Counted from the stretch's first letter, positions 31,062-42,924 are shown. The stretch: DNA of 64,000 nucleotides from Hygrophila difformis (GCA_030278955.1 JAOANR010000002.1:21314057-21378056), one strand, 5' to 3'. The notes: generated by a model from the letters alone, not told the origin. Numbers and translations are program-made.

Positions 31062-32320
31062 TATATCTTGATCTTAGAAGACATATTCTATATCAAATTA
31101 TTCAATGAGGGACATGAAACGTATCTCATTTTACACAATAGTCGTTGCAAGCAATGCTACATGGATTTTGGTCCAAGTAACATAAGATGTGGTAAATATA
31201 TAGTCTTCAAAGCATGTCATTATTAAATTTAATAAACCATAATATAAAGCATATGTAGGATTAAAGGGTTTAGGGTTACCACAATTTTTCACATATTAGA
31301 TCTATATTACATTTCATAAACTATAATATAAAGTATTTACTCATACAAAATTATTCAATGAGGAACGGGAAACATAGATCATTTAACACAATAGTCGTTG
31401 CAAGCAATGTTACATGGTTTGTGGTTCTAGATATACAAATTAAAGATTACCAAATTATAGACACACAAATATTTTGGAATAAAAATTATTGCTATATTTA
31501 ATAAATAATGTAGGAAAAAAAACCATAATGTTTTGTATATTTTTTTATATGCGTCACAAAAATTTTAAAAGGAGGTTTATCCAGTGTATGATTTAATGAA
31601 TATATATATTTAATATTGAAATATTAAATATTAAAACAAAACAATAAAATGGTTAGAGTTCAAGGTGCAGGGTTTAGGGTGTACTCTTTTTTGGTTCTAG
31701 ATATACAAATTAAAGATTACCAAATTATAGACACACAAATAATTTGGAATACAAATTACTGGTATATTTAATAAATAATGTAGGAAAAAAAAACCATAAT
31801 GTTTTGTATATTTTTTTACATGAGTCACAAAATTTTAAAAGGATGTTTATCCAGTGTGTGAAATGTGTAAACACCAATCGTATTGAAATGTTCGAATGCA
31901 CAATCAAATGTATGGTTTGCTTATACAATATATTTCTATTTTTTTACATAACTTTGGTCAATTGTAGGGTTTATTTAAAACATTTGTCGTGTATTGGGAA
32001 GACAAACATTCGATGGCTTTGTGCAGTCCAGTATTGTGCCGATATCTCCATTAGGGTTTAAGAAAAACAATTTGCACAAGCAACATTTCCATTGGTTGTG
32101 AAAGTAGGTTTGTATATAGGTTTCGAGTGCAAACCTGGCCACTTAGAGAGAATATAAGCGTGTTTGGAAAAAATTATTGTCCGAATCAAACAAATAGTGA
32201 TCATGATTAAAAATAAGTGAATACTTATTAATTGGTATTTAGGTTAAATTATGGGCGTGAAGGAGATTCATTTCAATTTGAATGGGGTCACATTATGTTG
32301 ATGTATGGAGATATTGTTTG

Positions 32321-33300
32321 AAATAATTGTCATGTATTGGGAAGAGAAACACTTAGTAGCTTTCCTTCTGCAAGTGGTTTACCGAATACACAATCAAAAA
32401 TCTAAGTGACCAATAACATGAGACGGATGTGACATGGTATCATTATTACACTCAAACACTACATACAAACCCTGAAAGGGTTAGAGTGTCATACCAAATT
32501 CAATTGGATGTGAGGGTCGGCAAGTAAAAGGGTTAGAGTGAAATAATGACCACATATTATTGGGAATGTCAATAGTCGGCCACTTTATCACGCCAAGCTG
32601 CTCAAGGCAACTCGTTTCTCGAGCGCAAATGAATTCAAAAAATGAAGGGATCACGTTCTTTATAAACATAACCATATTTTCTGTTGTATCAAAAATAAAT
32701 TAAATAGAGTGCACTATGTTATAACAACACAATGCAAAAGATGAAGGACCAACCATGCAAATCTCAAATTCAGTTTAAAAAAAAAATCGACAACACGAAA
32801 ACCATTATTTTCACAAAGTCACCAAGAATCTATTTTTTCTTGAGCACATACATATTGTATAGATAGATGGGACCATATTATTCGAAGAAACTTATTACGA
32901 AATTGTTATGATTAATGGACTAAGTATGCAATTTTCTTACAACACAGTGAACCGTCACGATTAAACTAAGGATTTAAGACATCGACTTAAACACGGTAAT
33001 GGCAAAACTCTTTGAATTAATTTACAAATATAGAGCATTACTCGATTTTATTATAGACATATCGAAAAGGCATTGTTGCATTGGATAACAACTCATATTA
33101 AGGTCATTTAGGATAGGTAGACATACAAGCACATGTCACGTCCGGTGTAGCAATATTGTTGTATAATTGTTGATGTGATTTTAGGTCGGTTTAAGCGAAT
33201 GAAGAATAATGTTTCCATGTAACAATGGTAAGAAAGTAAATGCCACATTTTATAAGACCAATTGCAAATTCGTATTTAAAAAAACGAAAAAGAAAGACAT
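32321..33300. other. AT-rich intergenic region
   Basis: No gene or element end was identified. Only the first few dozen bases (around 32332, CATGTATTGGGAAGA) resemble the local repeat family to the left. Confidence 0.55.
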
Positions 33301-33313
33301 AGGGTTTCAATAA

Positions 33314-33802
33314 TCAAACTTCATCATATTTGATTGATAATAGTATAAGCCGACTCCTAATCGACTCGAACCAAACAATTTCATATTCAGATAACAGAGG
33401 CGTCGCCTGACAGAAATAAACATCATGCAGGTAGCTGCACAGGACCTCCATGTGCGACACTATTGAATCAAAAACGGCAGTGGGTAGAGGGAGCATCGTA
33501 GAATCTACAGAAAATGATTCACTCCATCTGGTTCTTATGTCCTTCATCCGATGCAGCACACCTTTCATCTCGAATGAAATCTCGCTGGCGGCCAAATACA
33601 CGTATACTTGCGAATGAACACGAGTCAAGATGTACAAAGCTGCATCGATGACTTCAAGGTCAGTCGTCGCCCATGGTAGTCCACGACCATTGCGAATACT
33701 CAGCAGGAACTGTTTGAATTCAACCGCCTTTGCACCCTTGGGGAAGAAAACGGTTGTGTACTGTTTGAGCTCGTGTACCCAGCTTCCAGTTTCAATCGCC
33801 AT
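33314..33802 (-). CDS. Hypothetical 162-residue protein, not recognised
   Basis: Single coding exon, ATG at 33802 (MAIETGSWVHELKQY), stop ending at 33314. I do not recognise a family. The protein looks mostly helical and globular, with no signal peptide, membrane segment or low complexity; three Trp and an even spread of charged residues argue for a real protein. Gene structure supports this: an 85 bp GT-AG intron (33808-33892) with a polypyrimidine tract sits in the 5' UTR six bases before the ATG, and a TATA box lies about 240 bp upstream of the donor. It may be lineage-specific, or a remnant of a larger gene. Confidence 0.55.
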   Translation of the reverse strand: MAIETGSWVHELKQYTTVFFPKGAKAVEFKQFLLSIRNGRGLPWATTDLEVIDAALYILTRVHSQVYVYLAASEISFEMKGVLHRMKDIRTRWSESFSVDSTMLPLPTAVFDSIVSHMEVLCSYLHDVYFCQATPLLSEYEIVWFESIRSRLILLSIKYDEV

Positions 33803-34130
33803 TGAATCTGGAATAGATGCAGAAAAAAAACAGTAAAAACAGTGCGTAAAGACACAATGAACGAAGGTACAAAGCAGTGGAAATCTTGATACCTCAGCAA
33901 AAATGTTTATTATTCAATCCTGCGAAGGAAAGAAATAACGGGTTAGATAAGATACAAAGTAATGGAGAGAACAGACTCGTAAAATATAAAAGAGAAAAAA
34001 AATGCTCTGAGTCGACTTTTACATGAAGTTCGAAAGGTGGAATGACACGGCCGGAGGATTTCTACTATCGTGCAGGAAGCAAAGTGGAATGAGGAAATAT
34101 TCATTTGGCCCTCTTCATGGTGTGGGGAGC

Positions 34131-34141
34131 ATATATTTATA
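34131..34141 (-). promoter_or_regulatory. TATA box of the hypothetical gene
   Basis: The minus strand reads TATAAATATAT, preceded by CCCTAC. Spacing to the first exon (donor at 33892) is compatible with a start of transcription near 34100. Confidence 0.55.
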
Positions 34142-34263
34142 GTAGGGAGGACAATTTCCATGTCATTGTGCATTTTTTTTTATGTTGAAAGTGGAGGTTT
34201 TAGTAGGTGAAAGAGAAAGTAATAAAAAATTATTTATGTGGGGAAAATTGTAGAGGCGGGAAA

Positions 34264-34331
34264 GTGTGTGTGTGTAGAATGTTATTAGTTTATATGTTAT
34301 AAAGGATATAGATATAGATATAGATATAGAT
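34264..34331. repeat. (GT)n and (GATATA)n microsatellites
   Basis: A GTGTGTGTGT run at about 34265-34275, and GATATA repeated four times at about 34305-34331, between the hypothetical gene and the ZIP gene. Confidence 0.9.
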
Positions 34332-34664
34332 TACACAGAAATGCGACAAAACACTATTTAGTACAGTGCTAACCTCAAATGTTCTCAAACCTTCCCTCCT
34401 AAGTCGCTTAGCAGAAGAGGATTTTCAAGACACAATTTCCTGTTTGAATATTACAGTACACTAAATACATCCTTCTATTCTAAGATCAATATTTACAACA
34501 AATTGGATATGATAAGAAGAATTCAGACCATCAGTTCATCATTCAACAACAGGTATGTAACAAGACAGGAAGGATGTGTGTATAATTAGAAGGAACCAAA
34601 ACCAAAGGTTCAGGTAAAAAAAAATAGCCTCCCATCTAATCTGTGGTTTCCAGTAGTATAAACA

Positions 34665-35879
34665 TCATACCCACGCTGCGAGCGAAGACATCAATGCAGC
34701 ACCCAAAAACAAAGAAAAGTAAGACGCGACTTGGAGCCTCACGTTACAACTCATTCTCTTGCTCAAGAAATCGGCAGCAATCAAATCCACCAAAGCCATG
34801 TACATCAGAATGCCAGCAGATATAGAGTCAAATATACCTTCTATAATTAGTGCTCCCGGGCTGTTGGGATTGTACACTGAAGAAATGCCAATTCCAACTG
34901 CGATCCCCAATGGGGTTGTCAAGGCAAAAAAACACGCCATTATGGTCGAATGGAGGGCCCTAAACTTTGCCTGTGAGATGCAGCCACCAAGCGCAAAGCC
35001 TTCAAAGAACTGATGGAAGGATAATGCCCCGACGAGTGGCCTAATTGTACACGGGCTGTGGGAAACTCCGAGTGAAAGTCCTATGATCACTGAGTGCGAA
35101 ACAATCCCAAGCTCCAGGACCTGTCATACAAAAATGAATTGGCAATTTAAGCCATACGGGAAAGGAGTAACGGTGTTTTAAAAATGAAAAATATATCAAC
35201 TTGCCTGTGAAACAACAATGTGCCTCACACCATCTTCATCGACACCCCTAACCCCATGTGAGTGCGAGTGAATGTGTGAATCCTCACTTGGAGGCCCTTG
35301 ACAGGCTCCTGGTGCTTGTGGGTGATTGTGACCGTGATGCGCAGCATGTGCATGCATACCCACAATGTGAATAGCGCCACCTTCCTCTTCTCCAAAGACC
35401 TTTCCATTGCACTCCCATGTTTCCATGGGAACTATGCTGGATTCAGACACCATATCCAAAGTATCAGCCTCCATAATCTGTCTTTTATTCTCTTGCTTAC
35501 TCTCGTAGTATTGTGTCCCGAGAAAATCAGCAAGTAATGTGGCAAGGGCAGCCATCATTGCAATGAACCCCGAAAAAGGAAACTTTGACCATGGAACTCT
35601 CGGTAGACAAGAGTTGGTTAAGGCTGATGTAGCATCAGGTAACATGTGGACAAAGCCAGTGGCAAGGATGACACCTGCTGCAAAAGCTTTGGCAACCACA
35701 AATACATTCGAATCTGCCCCAAGAAACTGGTGCTTCTTGCCAAATAAAGGAAGGGTCACACCACACACTCCAGTGATGAGAATTGCAGTGATTGCAATGA
35801 GCTTAAGGACAAGAGCATGAGAATCATCTCTGCATCCTTCGAGTTCTTCATTATAAGGACCACAGCTACCGTTAGACAT
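34665..35879 (-). CDS. ZIP-family zinc/iron transporter (ZIP4/IRT3-like)
   Basis: Membrane transporter moving Zn2+/Fe2+ into the cytosol. Exon 1 35205-35879, exon 2 34665-35120; 376 residues from ATG 35879 ([16 protein letters not shown]). An in-frame ATG at 35969 would add 30 residues, so the start is uncertain. Eight membrane segments are expected; visible signatures are [20 protein letters not shown] (about 61-80), the cytosolic His-rich loop [13 protein letters not shown] (174-186) and HIHSHSHG (202-209), then TM4 [16 protein letters not shown] (H233) and TM5 [13 protein letters not shown] (H261, E265), the metal-path residues. The 84 bp intron (35121-35204) starts with GC: the donor is CAG|GCAAGT and only this junction restores [11 protein letters not shown]. 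Upstream exons in the 5' UTR are likely (donor CAG|GTGCTC near 36686). Confidence 0.93.
35121..35204 (-). other. GC-AG intron in the ZIP gene
   Basis: On the minus strand the exon ends CACAG and the intron starts GCAAGTTG and ends ATGACAG. GC donors with an otherwise perfect consensus are the main minor variant of U2 introns. No GT donor nearby keeps the conserved frame. Confidence 0.85.
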
Positions 35880-37165
35880 GGATTGGGATATATTTCGCAA
35901 AAACGTGCCTCCATAACGAAAGAAACAAGAAAACTCGGGCTTTAGAGATCCATCACTTACCCAGAACATCAAACATCAATACAAATTGATTCGATCATTA
36001 CTAAATAGCCAAGATCTACTTCACTTAAATAATGAAAATTTGTTGGTCGATCAAGAACGTGCAGCAGACAATATGCAAAGCTTTCATATATTCCTTTACA
36101 GGATAGCACACATACACAAAATTGTAGCAACATAAAGATTCGGACACCTTTAAAAGTGATTCTTTTTCCAAAAGTGAGAGAGAAAAAGACATTGAACAAA
36201 CTTCCAATATTGGCATTTAGTAGGAGGCAATCAACAAACTACCAATATCGGCAAGGAATGCACATGCCAGACCACTTTTGTGTTACATCTCAAATCTTAA
36301 ACAACATGATTCTTTATTTTCATTTTTGACTCTTGAAAAATTACATCTCAAATTAACACAAAACATGAATTCAATTTCATATTACACTAGCCATCCCATC
36401 ATCAAATGAATTTAAAGATTGAAACTTTGCGTCTGAGTGCAGCAATTAACCATGTCTGACAGTTGACAAACAATTCCATGACCCGAAATTCCAAACCCAA
36501 TTCGTCCAAACAAACTTCACAAAAATTCACCTGAATAATCTCGAATTCGCCCTCCAAATTCCCCCGTCCAAACCACTGACAAAAGATCCTGCACCCCAAT
36601 TCAAACAAAACTACTCAGAGAGCAAAAAACTAGAGAAGCACAAGAAAACAGCGGAAGAAACTAAATTGCTAAGGAAAAGAGCACCTGCACAAATGACATG
36701 GCAGCAGGCAAGCGAAGTGTTGATTCTATTTTCAGGCCGTTTGGAGGGTTGTGGTCAATTGTGCAAGCAATCGGCGCAAGAATACAATTAGACTATTAGA
36801 GAATGTCTGAAAATATTAATTAATGCTGTAATGAAACAAAAAGCGTTGAAAGGTTGGGATTTGGGAACGCATGAGGACTGAGTCATGCGGTCGAAACTGA
36901 AAGAAATAAATACAGTGGATAATACAGTATGAGAGACTGAGAGAGTGAGAGTGGAGGGGAGGGCTGGGGTGGGGAATGGGATTATGTATTCGATTGAAAA
37001 TTTGAAAGGAATGGGTATGAAGAAACGGAGGAAGGGATTGGAGAAGACAAAGAAGAATGTCGACATATAGGGGAAGAGAACGATGATGTAAAGGCATCGT
37101 TGCCGTAATTTGAAAGGGATTAGCCTCCACAGTGTCCACATTTTCCTGCATTAATTATTTAAACA
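35880..37165 (-). promoter_or_regulatory. Upstream region of the ZIP gene
   Basis: It holds the ambiguous N-terminal extension (35880-35969), a GTAAGT donor-like site at about 35956-35961, a second donor (CAG|GTGCTC near 36686) suggesting a 5' UTR exon, and a GA-rich tract at about 36930-36980. The minus-strand open frames at 36788-37151 are low-complexity and overlap one another; not called. Confidence 0.4.
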
Positions 37166-37974
37166 ATAGGGTAGAATTTTTACTTTAGAGCAAGTGACAT
37201 TTAATAGGAGTTTCATTTTTGTGTCAACTTTTTTTTTTCCTTAGAAAATAGATCTATATTTATGAAAACATGCAAAAAAAAAAACAATGGATCTGTTTGG
37301 GAGTTAGGAGATAGCAGATTTGATCAGCAGATAGCACTAGTAGATTTCACTAAAGATGTTTGATGAATCAATCAGCCGATAGCATATTTAGCATATGAAA
37401 TAATATATAAGGACAATTAGTTTTATTAATAAGTAGTACTTATTGAAGTTTTATAAGTACTCCCTCCATCCCACTAATTCTGTCCCACTTTCCTTTTTGG
37501 TCCGTCCCATTACAATTGTAATGTTTTAATTATTAAACTCATTCTCATCACATCACATTAATTAATAAATAAATATAATAAAATTTCAAATACACAACTA
37601 TCACATCACAAATAAATAAATCAATTAAAAATCTAAACTAATTACAATCACATCACATCAATTCCTAATTTACCCCCACTTTAAACACCAATCTACCCTT
37701 ACATTAAATATTAACTATTCCCATATAAAATACCGTGCCCAAAAGTTTTGGGACACAAGTAGTAGGATGGAGGGAGTAATAAATAAAATTAAGGTTTCAA
37801 TGCTCAATTTTGTACTTTATAATTGTAAGAAATGCAAACATTCTCATTATTTTAAAAATACAAATTTTTTGTATAATAAATAAATATATTTTGATAGGTT
37901 AAGTATTATTTTTTTTTTATATTAAATATTGCTTAAGTAAATCATAAGTGTTAATTTATAAAATTAATTTTTTA
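37166..37974. repeat. Direct duplication, copy 1 (contains a MITE)
   Basis: About 809 bp, repeated in the same orientation at 39114-39865. Both begin ATAGGGTAGAATTTTTACTT and end near AAAATTAATTTTT. Copy 1 has about 80 bp near 37262-37345 that copy 2 lacks. The MITE is at the same place in both, so it inserted before the duplication. Confidence 0.85.
37460..37776. mobile_element. Stowaway-like MITE
   Basis: 317 bp, CTCCCTCCATCCCAC ... GGATGGAGGGAG, with TA on both sides (37458-37459, 37777-37778). No coding capacity. Confidence 0.85.
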
Positions 37975-38102
37975 TAAGTGTTAATTTATGTAGTTGTGCC
38001 TTCAGGAATTCAGAACATGGTAAACATAGAAATCGTACGACATAAAGATTAAGACTGCTAATATGAATCTACTGAGCAAACTAACTGATGCAATACAAAA
38101 TA

Positions 38103-38361
38103 CTTCATCTGTTCTCATATAAATGCACCATACCTGTATTTCACGCAGTTCGAGACACATTTTTAAAAGTTTATAACTCAAATTATATATAAGTAAAAAT
38201 TATAAAAATTTGATATTATAAAACTATGTGATTAGACGAATCTAACAAGATCTCACATGACTATATTTTTTCTTATATAGCTATGTCTAAAAAACTAGTC
38301 AAAGTCACCAATGAATAGTTACTACTATGCAAATCGTTCACTTATATGAGAACCGAGGTAG
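38103..38361. mobile_element. Stowaway-like MITE, degenerate ends
   Basis: About 259 bp between TA dinucleotides, with imperfect inverted ends CTTCATCTGTTCTCATATAA and TTATATGAGAACCGAGGTAG. The interior resembles the MITE at 61815-62059. Confidence 0.65.
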
Positions 38362-38562
38362 TATTAGAGTAGATTCGTTTGACCCGGGTAAGGAATGACT
38401 TAGGCTTTAAATTATATGGCCACAAAAAGAAGAAAAAACTGAATCCCTAGCAAGCGAGCATGACTTATGAACATTAACACAGCACATCCACGAAAACATT
38501 AAAATAGACATGAAAGTTGGGAAATTTAGTTACAGGATGGGAAAAATGACAATAGCCCTAAC

Positions 38563-38670
38563 CTGAATAAGGAAAGCTATAAAAGTCCCAAAGAAACCGC
38601 AACAGATAGGAATGTAGAAAAGTCTGAGGGAAGTTGCGGTGGCTAGGGTCCAGCGGAGGCCGGAGAACAT
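38563..38670 (-). CDS. Possible orphan first exon with a hydrophobic N-terminus
   Basis: The minus strand ATG at 38670 opens 36 codons (MFSGLRWTLATATSLRLFYI...) that are hydrophobic like a signal or anchor peptide and end at CAG|GTTAGG, a good donor in phase 0. The upstream 150 bp is GC-richer than its surroundings, as a 5' UTR would be. No matching downstream exon was found before the next repeat block. It may be a relic, or a remote first exon. Weakly supported. Confidence 0.25.
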
Positions 38671-39113
38671 TGTAGTCGGATGGAGGGCGACGCACGGGTG
38701 TCTCTCAGAGAGGGAGACGACGCGTAGGCGGGAATGAGGCGGTGGCACTGCATGAAGCAGGTGAAGCCGATGCGCAGGTGTTTGCAGAGCGCAGGCAGTT
38801 CAGAGAGGGGAGGTGCTTTGCGATTATGCGTTCAGTGTTGATACATCAAATGGACGGAAGTTTGGATGTGAAATCTTTCATAAGAAGATACAACAAATGG
38901 ATGGAAGAGATGAATAATTGAGTAATCGAACGACTCTGGTTTTTTTGTAGAAGTGAATTTACATTTTAGACCCTCATTGAGGGATTTGTAGAGATAAATT
39001 ACTTTTATACCCAAAATATAAAATATTTTGTAAGGAGAAAGGGTAAATATGGAGAAGGGTATAACAGGAAGTTTGGAAAAATATTCTTTCAGGATTTATT
39101 ATAGTATAGATAG

Positions 39114-39865
39114 ATAGGGTAGAATTTTTACTTTAGAGCAAGTGACATTTAATAGGAGTTTCATTTTTGTGTCAACATTTTTTTTTCCTTAGAAAATAGA
39201 TCTATATTTTTGATTCACTAAAGGTGTTCGGTGAATCAATCAGCAGATAGCATATTTAGCATATGAAATGGCATATAAGGACAACTTGTTTTATTAATAA
39301 GTAGTATTGAAGTTTTATAAGTACTCCTTCCGTCCCACTAATTCTGTTCCACTTTGCTTTTTGGTCCGTCCCATTACAATTGTCATATTTCATTTTAGGA
39401 AATAATTAAATATTTTAATTACTAAACTCATTCCCATCACATCACATTGATAAATAAATATAGGAGAATTTCAAACACACAACTATCACATCACAAATAA
39501 ATAAATCAATTAAAAATCTAAACTAATTGTGATCACATCACATCAATTCCTAATTTACCCCCACTTTAAACACTAATCTACCCCTACATTAAATATTGAC
39601 TATTCCGACATAAAATATCGTTCCCAAAAGTTTTGGGACACAAATAGTGGGACGGAGGGAGTAATAAATAAAATTAAGATTTCACCTTAACTCTTCAATG
39701 CTCAATTTTGTACTTTATAAATGAGAAATGCAAACATTCTCATTATTTTAAAAATACAAATTATTTGTATAATTAATAAATATATTTTGATAGCTTAAGT
39801 ATTATTTTTTATATTAAATATTGCTTAAGTGAATCATAAGTGTTAATTTATAAAATTAATTTTTA
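39114..39865. repeat. Direct duplication, copy 2 (contains a MITE)
   Basis: About 752 bp matching 37166-37974 in the same orientation, with the MITE conserved at 39324-39661 and an internal deletion of about 80 bp relative to copy 1. Confidence 0.85.
39324..39661. mobile_element. Stowaway-like MITE (duplicated copy)
   Basis: 338 bp, CTCCTTCCGTCCCAC ... GGGACGGAGGGAG, with TA on both sides. It is the paralogous copy of 37460-37776, made by segmental duplication and not by transposition. Confidence 0.85.
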
Positions 39866-40050
39866 TTGATGATGTCAATGAGCAGCGTTGTTCCTTATTG
39901 TATCGCAGAGTCTCCAAACTAGAGAAGTGAAATGAGGGAAAATCTAAAAATAGGGAAAAATTGTATTGCAGTGCGTCAAATAGATGTATGGCTTCGGCTC
40001 CTCAATAAAAAAATAAATAAATAAGTAAATATTTTTTCTTCTACATTTTA

Positions 40051-40314
40051 TTCCTCCCTCCCCAACCATAGATGTTATGTATGACTTTTTGGCACTGTAT
40101 ATTGTTCAACTTTGACTTAATTTTATTACAAGTAAATATTTGAAAAAAATATAATCAAATCGAGTCTTGTTAGATTCGTCTAGCGTATAGATTTAGAATA
40201 TATATATTTTGCATAATTTTTTCATATATATATATATTGAGATATTAACCGATAAAGAATGCATTGGATTACATATCTGGGTCAAACAAGATATCTTTAT
40301 TGGAACAGATGGAG
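40051..40314. mobile_element. MITE of the same family as 41249-41489 and 62546-62802
   Basis: Ends TTCCTCCCTCC and AACAGATGGAG followed by TA. The interior has the family landmarks TTCAACTTTGACT and TCTTGTTAGATTCGTCTA, shared with 62546-62802 and, inverted, with 41249-41489. Confidence 0.7.
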
Positions 40315-40478
40315 TAATAAAACATTAAAATACAATTGTTTTTCCTTCTTCTTTTGCTAGCCTTCTCAGCTAGTGTTACCAAAAAAAGATATTAATAAAA
40401 TAATTCAATAGTGGTGGGGAATGAGCAAAATTTTTGGGATTAAAATAAGAAAAGACAAAAATAGGGATGAAAATGATA

Positions 40479-40667
40479 CTCCCTTTGTTTCATTGAAAAG
40501 TCTTACTTACTATTTTTTGATGTCCCATAAAAATGTCTTATTTCTATAAATAGAAATAATTTTTTCCTTTAACAACTATGTGGATCCCATCATATATACT
40601 CACAAATCAACTCTATTTTAATTCACGTGCCCAATAGTAATAGACGTTACTAATGGGACGGAGGGAG
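40479..40667. mobile_element. Short Stowaway-like MITE
   Basis: 189 bp from CTCCCTTTGTTTCATTG to CTAATGGGACGGAGGGAG with TA on both sides. Confidence 0.75.
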
Positions 40668-40679
40668 TATTTTGAAAAG

Positions 40680-41050
40680 ATAAATTTGAGCGGAGGTCTA
40701 TTGGCCATGTTTGGTTGACAGTAGATTCAATGGCATATTTATAATCAGCAGATTTGACCAATCTTTCTACTCTTTTTTGTTGTTTGGTAAACCTTCTCCA
40801 TCAGGGAGCATATTTGAGCAAATCTGCTCAAAACTAATCTGCTTCAAACTCAAGCAGATTCCCAAGCAGATTTCCCTTCACCTAAAATACCCTTCCTAAT
40901 GGTGGTGAGCGTCCATAACACACAAATTATAAATGGATAAATGAGAGGGAAAGAGGGTTGGGTGGCCTCAATCCGAATGTTGGAAGGCATGGACTTAGCC
41001 GCTTGGGAAGTCCTCATTCCTAGATAAAATATTTATTAAATAATAATAAT
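40680..41050. other. Intergenic stretch, possible degraded MITE
   Basis: It starts GGCCATGTTTGGTTGACAG and carries several AGCAGATT / AATCTGCT motifs in both orientations, as also seen at about 37300-37385. This resembles a Harbinger- or hAT-type MITE, but no convincing pair of ends was found. Confidence 0.35.
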
Positions 41051-41059
41051 TGTTATATG

Positions 41060-41230
41060 ATGAAATCGGGTATCCCCAGGCCACATTGGACCTAAGACTA
41101 ATCCCTCGAGGATCTACAAAGACAATTAAGGGCGCATCTCATAAAGCAGTTTTTTGCATACACAAGGCTCGAACCCGGACCTTGCTTAAGCAACTAGAGC
41201 CCCCATCCACTCAAGCCAACTGCTGTTGGT
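41060..41230 (-). mobile_element. tRNA-derived SINE
   Basis: On the minus strand a Pol III A box (TGGCTTGAGTGGATGG, 41203-41218) is followed 26 bp later by a B box (GGGTTCGAGCC, 41166-41176), the spacing of a tRNA-derived head. The body continues leftward to about 41060 and then runs into AT-rich DNA with TTATTATTATT. A target duplication could not be fixed because both flanks are AT-rich. Confidence 0.7.
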
Positions 41231-41248
41231 ATTAATTATTATTTCGTA

Positions 41249-41489
41249 CTCCCTCCATCCCACTTAAAATGTCCTGTTTGATTTCTGCACACAATTCAAT
41301 GCACTTTTTTAATTATTAATATCTCAAAATATATAGAACTAAAAACTATTTAAAATGAAGTACATTCTAAAACTATACGATTAGACAAATCAAACAAGAC
41401 CGAACACGACTATTTTTTCAAATATATACTGCAATAATATTGAGTCAAAGTTGAACAATGAACATTGACAAAAGTCAAACAGGAGGAAG
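41249..41489. mobile_element. MITE (inverted relative of 40051-40314)
   Basis: 241 bp, CTCCCTCCATCCCACTT ... CAGGAGGAAG, flanked by TA. It contains the complement of the family landmarks, for example AGTCAAAGTTGAACAA. Confidence 0.8.
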
Positions 41490-42008
41490 TAATATAAATT
41501 CAAATCACGAAATATAAAGGAAAAAAATATGGGAAGGGAAATTTAAATAATATTTCCAATAATTCAGTATTTAAAAGCCTCTAAAATTTACCAAATGCAA
41601 TTGGCCTGAATGGTATAAGAATTTGACAGCTTAAGCAAGCCTTTGTCTATGCAGAATTCTGCATTATGATAGACAATCCATCAATGCCCACCCAATCCTC
41701 AAGTGATTAATCGTAGGTCCCATAAAGCATGGGGATACCCTGGTATTCACCTAAAGAAATCCCTCTAAAATTTGTCTACATGAGATGCAAACCAAAATAT
41801 CTATTACTATAATTAACCAATTTTGTTTTTGATTTGTTTTCAATCCTTAATACTCTGTCCATTCCAGCCAAAGTGCACGTTAGCTGGTTGCATGAATTAA
41901 GGTCGATGGATTTTATTTTTAGATATATGTGCGAGAAAATATAATTAGGCATGGTAATTGAAGTATGTAATATTAGTTTTGAAATAGTCGTGACAGGCCC
42001 AATATTAT

Positions 42009-42924
42009 TGTTGGGAACCAGTTTTGAGCAAATGTGTTCACAACCGATGTCTGAACTACTTTATTGGACCAACCACGACAGCAGTCGACAAACTATTTAA
42101 AGGAAGAGATGCTGGCGAATCTGCTCAAGAATATTCTCCAACGGCTAGCTGATTCCTTGCCCGGATCGTGCACAAGAAGTATGGAAACAAAGATCTCTTA
42201 TCCGGGCAACTCCATTCTAAGGAAAGGGTTAATTATGGCAACAAAATCCCACCTTGAATGGAGAGATGTTTTTCTCTCTTGAAATACGCCGGCCAAGGGA
42301 AGTGGTGCTCACGACTTGTATTATTGATTCTCTCCCTTGTGCGTTTGTAAGATTTGACAAGAGAAAAACATATTCCTTTCGTGTTCGTGAATTTATCATT
42401 TCGAAGGAAGATATACGATCAAAACTTCCTCGGGTGGATTGATCAAGAGAGTGCAACTGTATGCTTGATTGAAGTCGACGGATTCAATCAAGATTTTCGA
42501 GGAGTCGTCATACTCAAGAGCTTAAACGAAATATTCTAAGAAGGAGGGTCGCCAACAGGTTTCGACCAAGGGTAACTTGAAGGGGGAGCCTTCAAGGAAT
42601 TGGAGCAAGGTCGGGGAGATCTTCACCAAAACAAGGGAGTGTTTTGGTCGTACAATTCAACCGCTTGGTGATTGGAGTTGGGCGAGTTAAATCACTATTG
42701 TTTGGATCGAGGATCAAGTTGAAACAATTAGTGAACCTCCTGGAATGGTATCCCCAGATGTAGGCTTGTGCCGAACTGGGTCAACAAACCTTGAGTTCTT
42801 TACTTTTACAGTATATTTACTTTCCGCTGCATAATATCTTTAAACTGTTTAACGTGTCCACGAAAGGTGTTTGGACTAGTTTTCAGGACCAGTTCATTGG
42901 TTATCCTCGCAAACGGACCAAACA
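42009..42924 (+). repeat. 5' LTR of the copia element
   Basis: 916 bp, TGTTGGGAACC ... GGACCAAACA, directly followed by AT and the PBS. Confidence 0.9.

Larger units (their letters stand above)
23376..32320. repeat. Local tandem duplication, copy II, split by element 2
   Basis: The left part is 23376-23501 and the right part 31062-32320; removing element 2 and one TATAT gives TAAGTATATATCTTGATC, which matches copy I (TAAGTATATATGTTGATC at about 21388) with one difference. The right part contains two copies, about 262 bp apart (starting near 31423 and 31690), of a segment starting GGTTCTAGATATACAAATTA. Confidence 0.7.
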
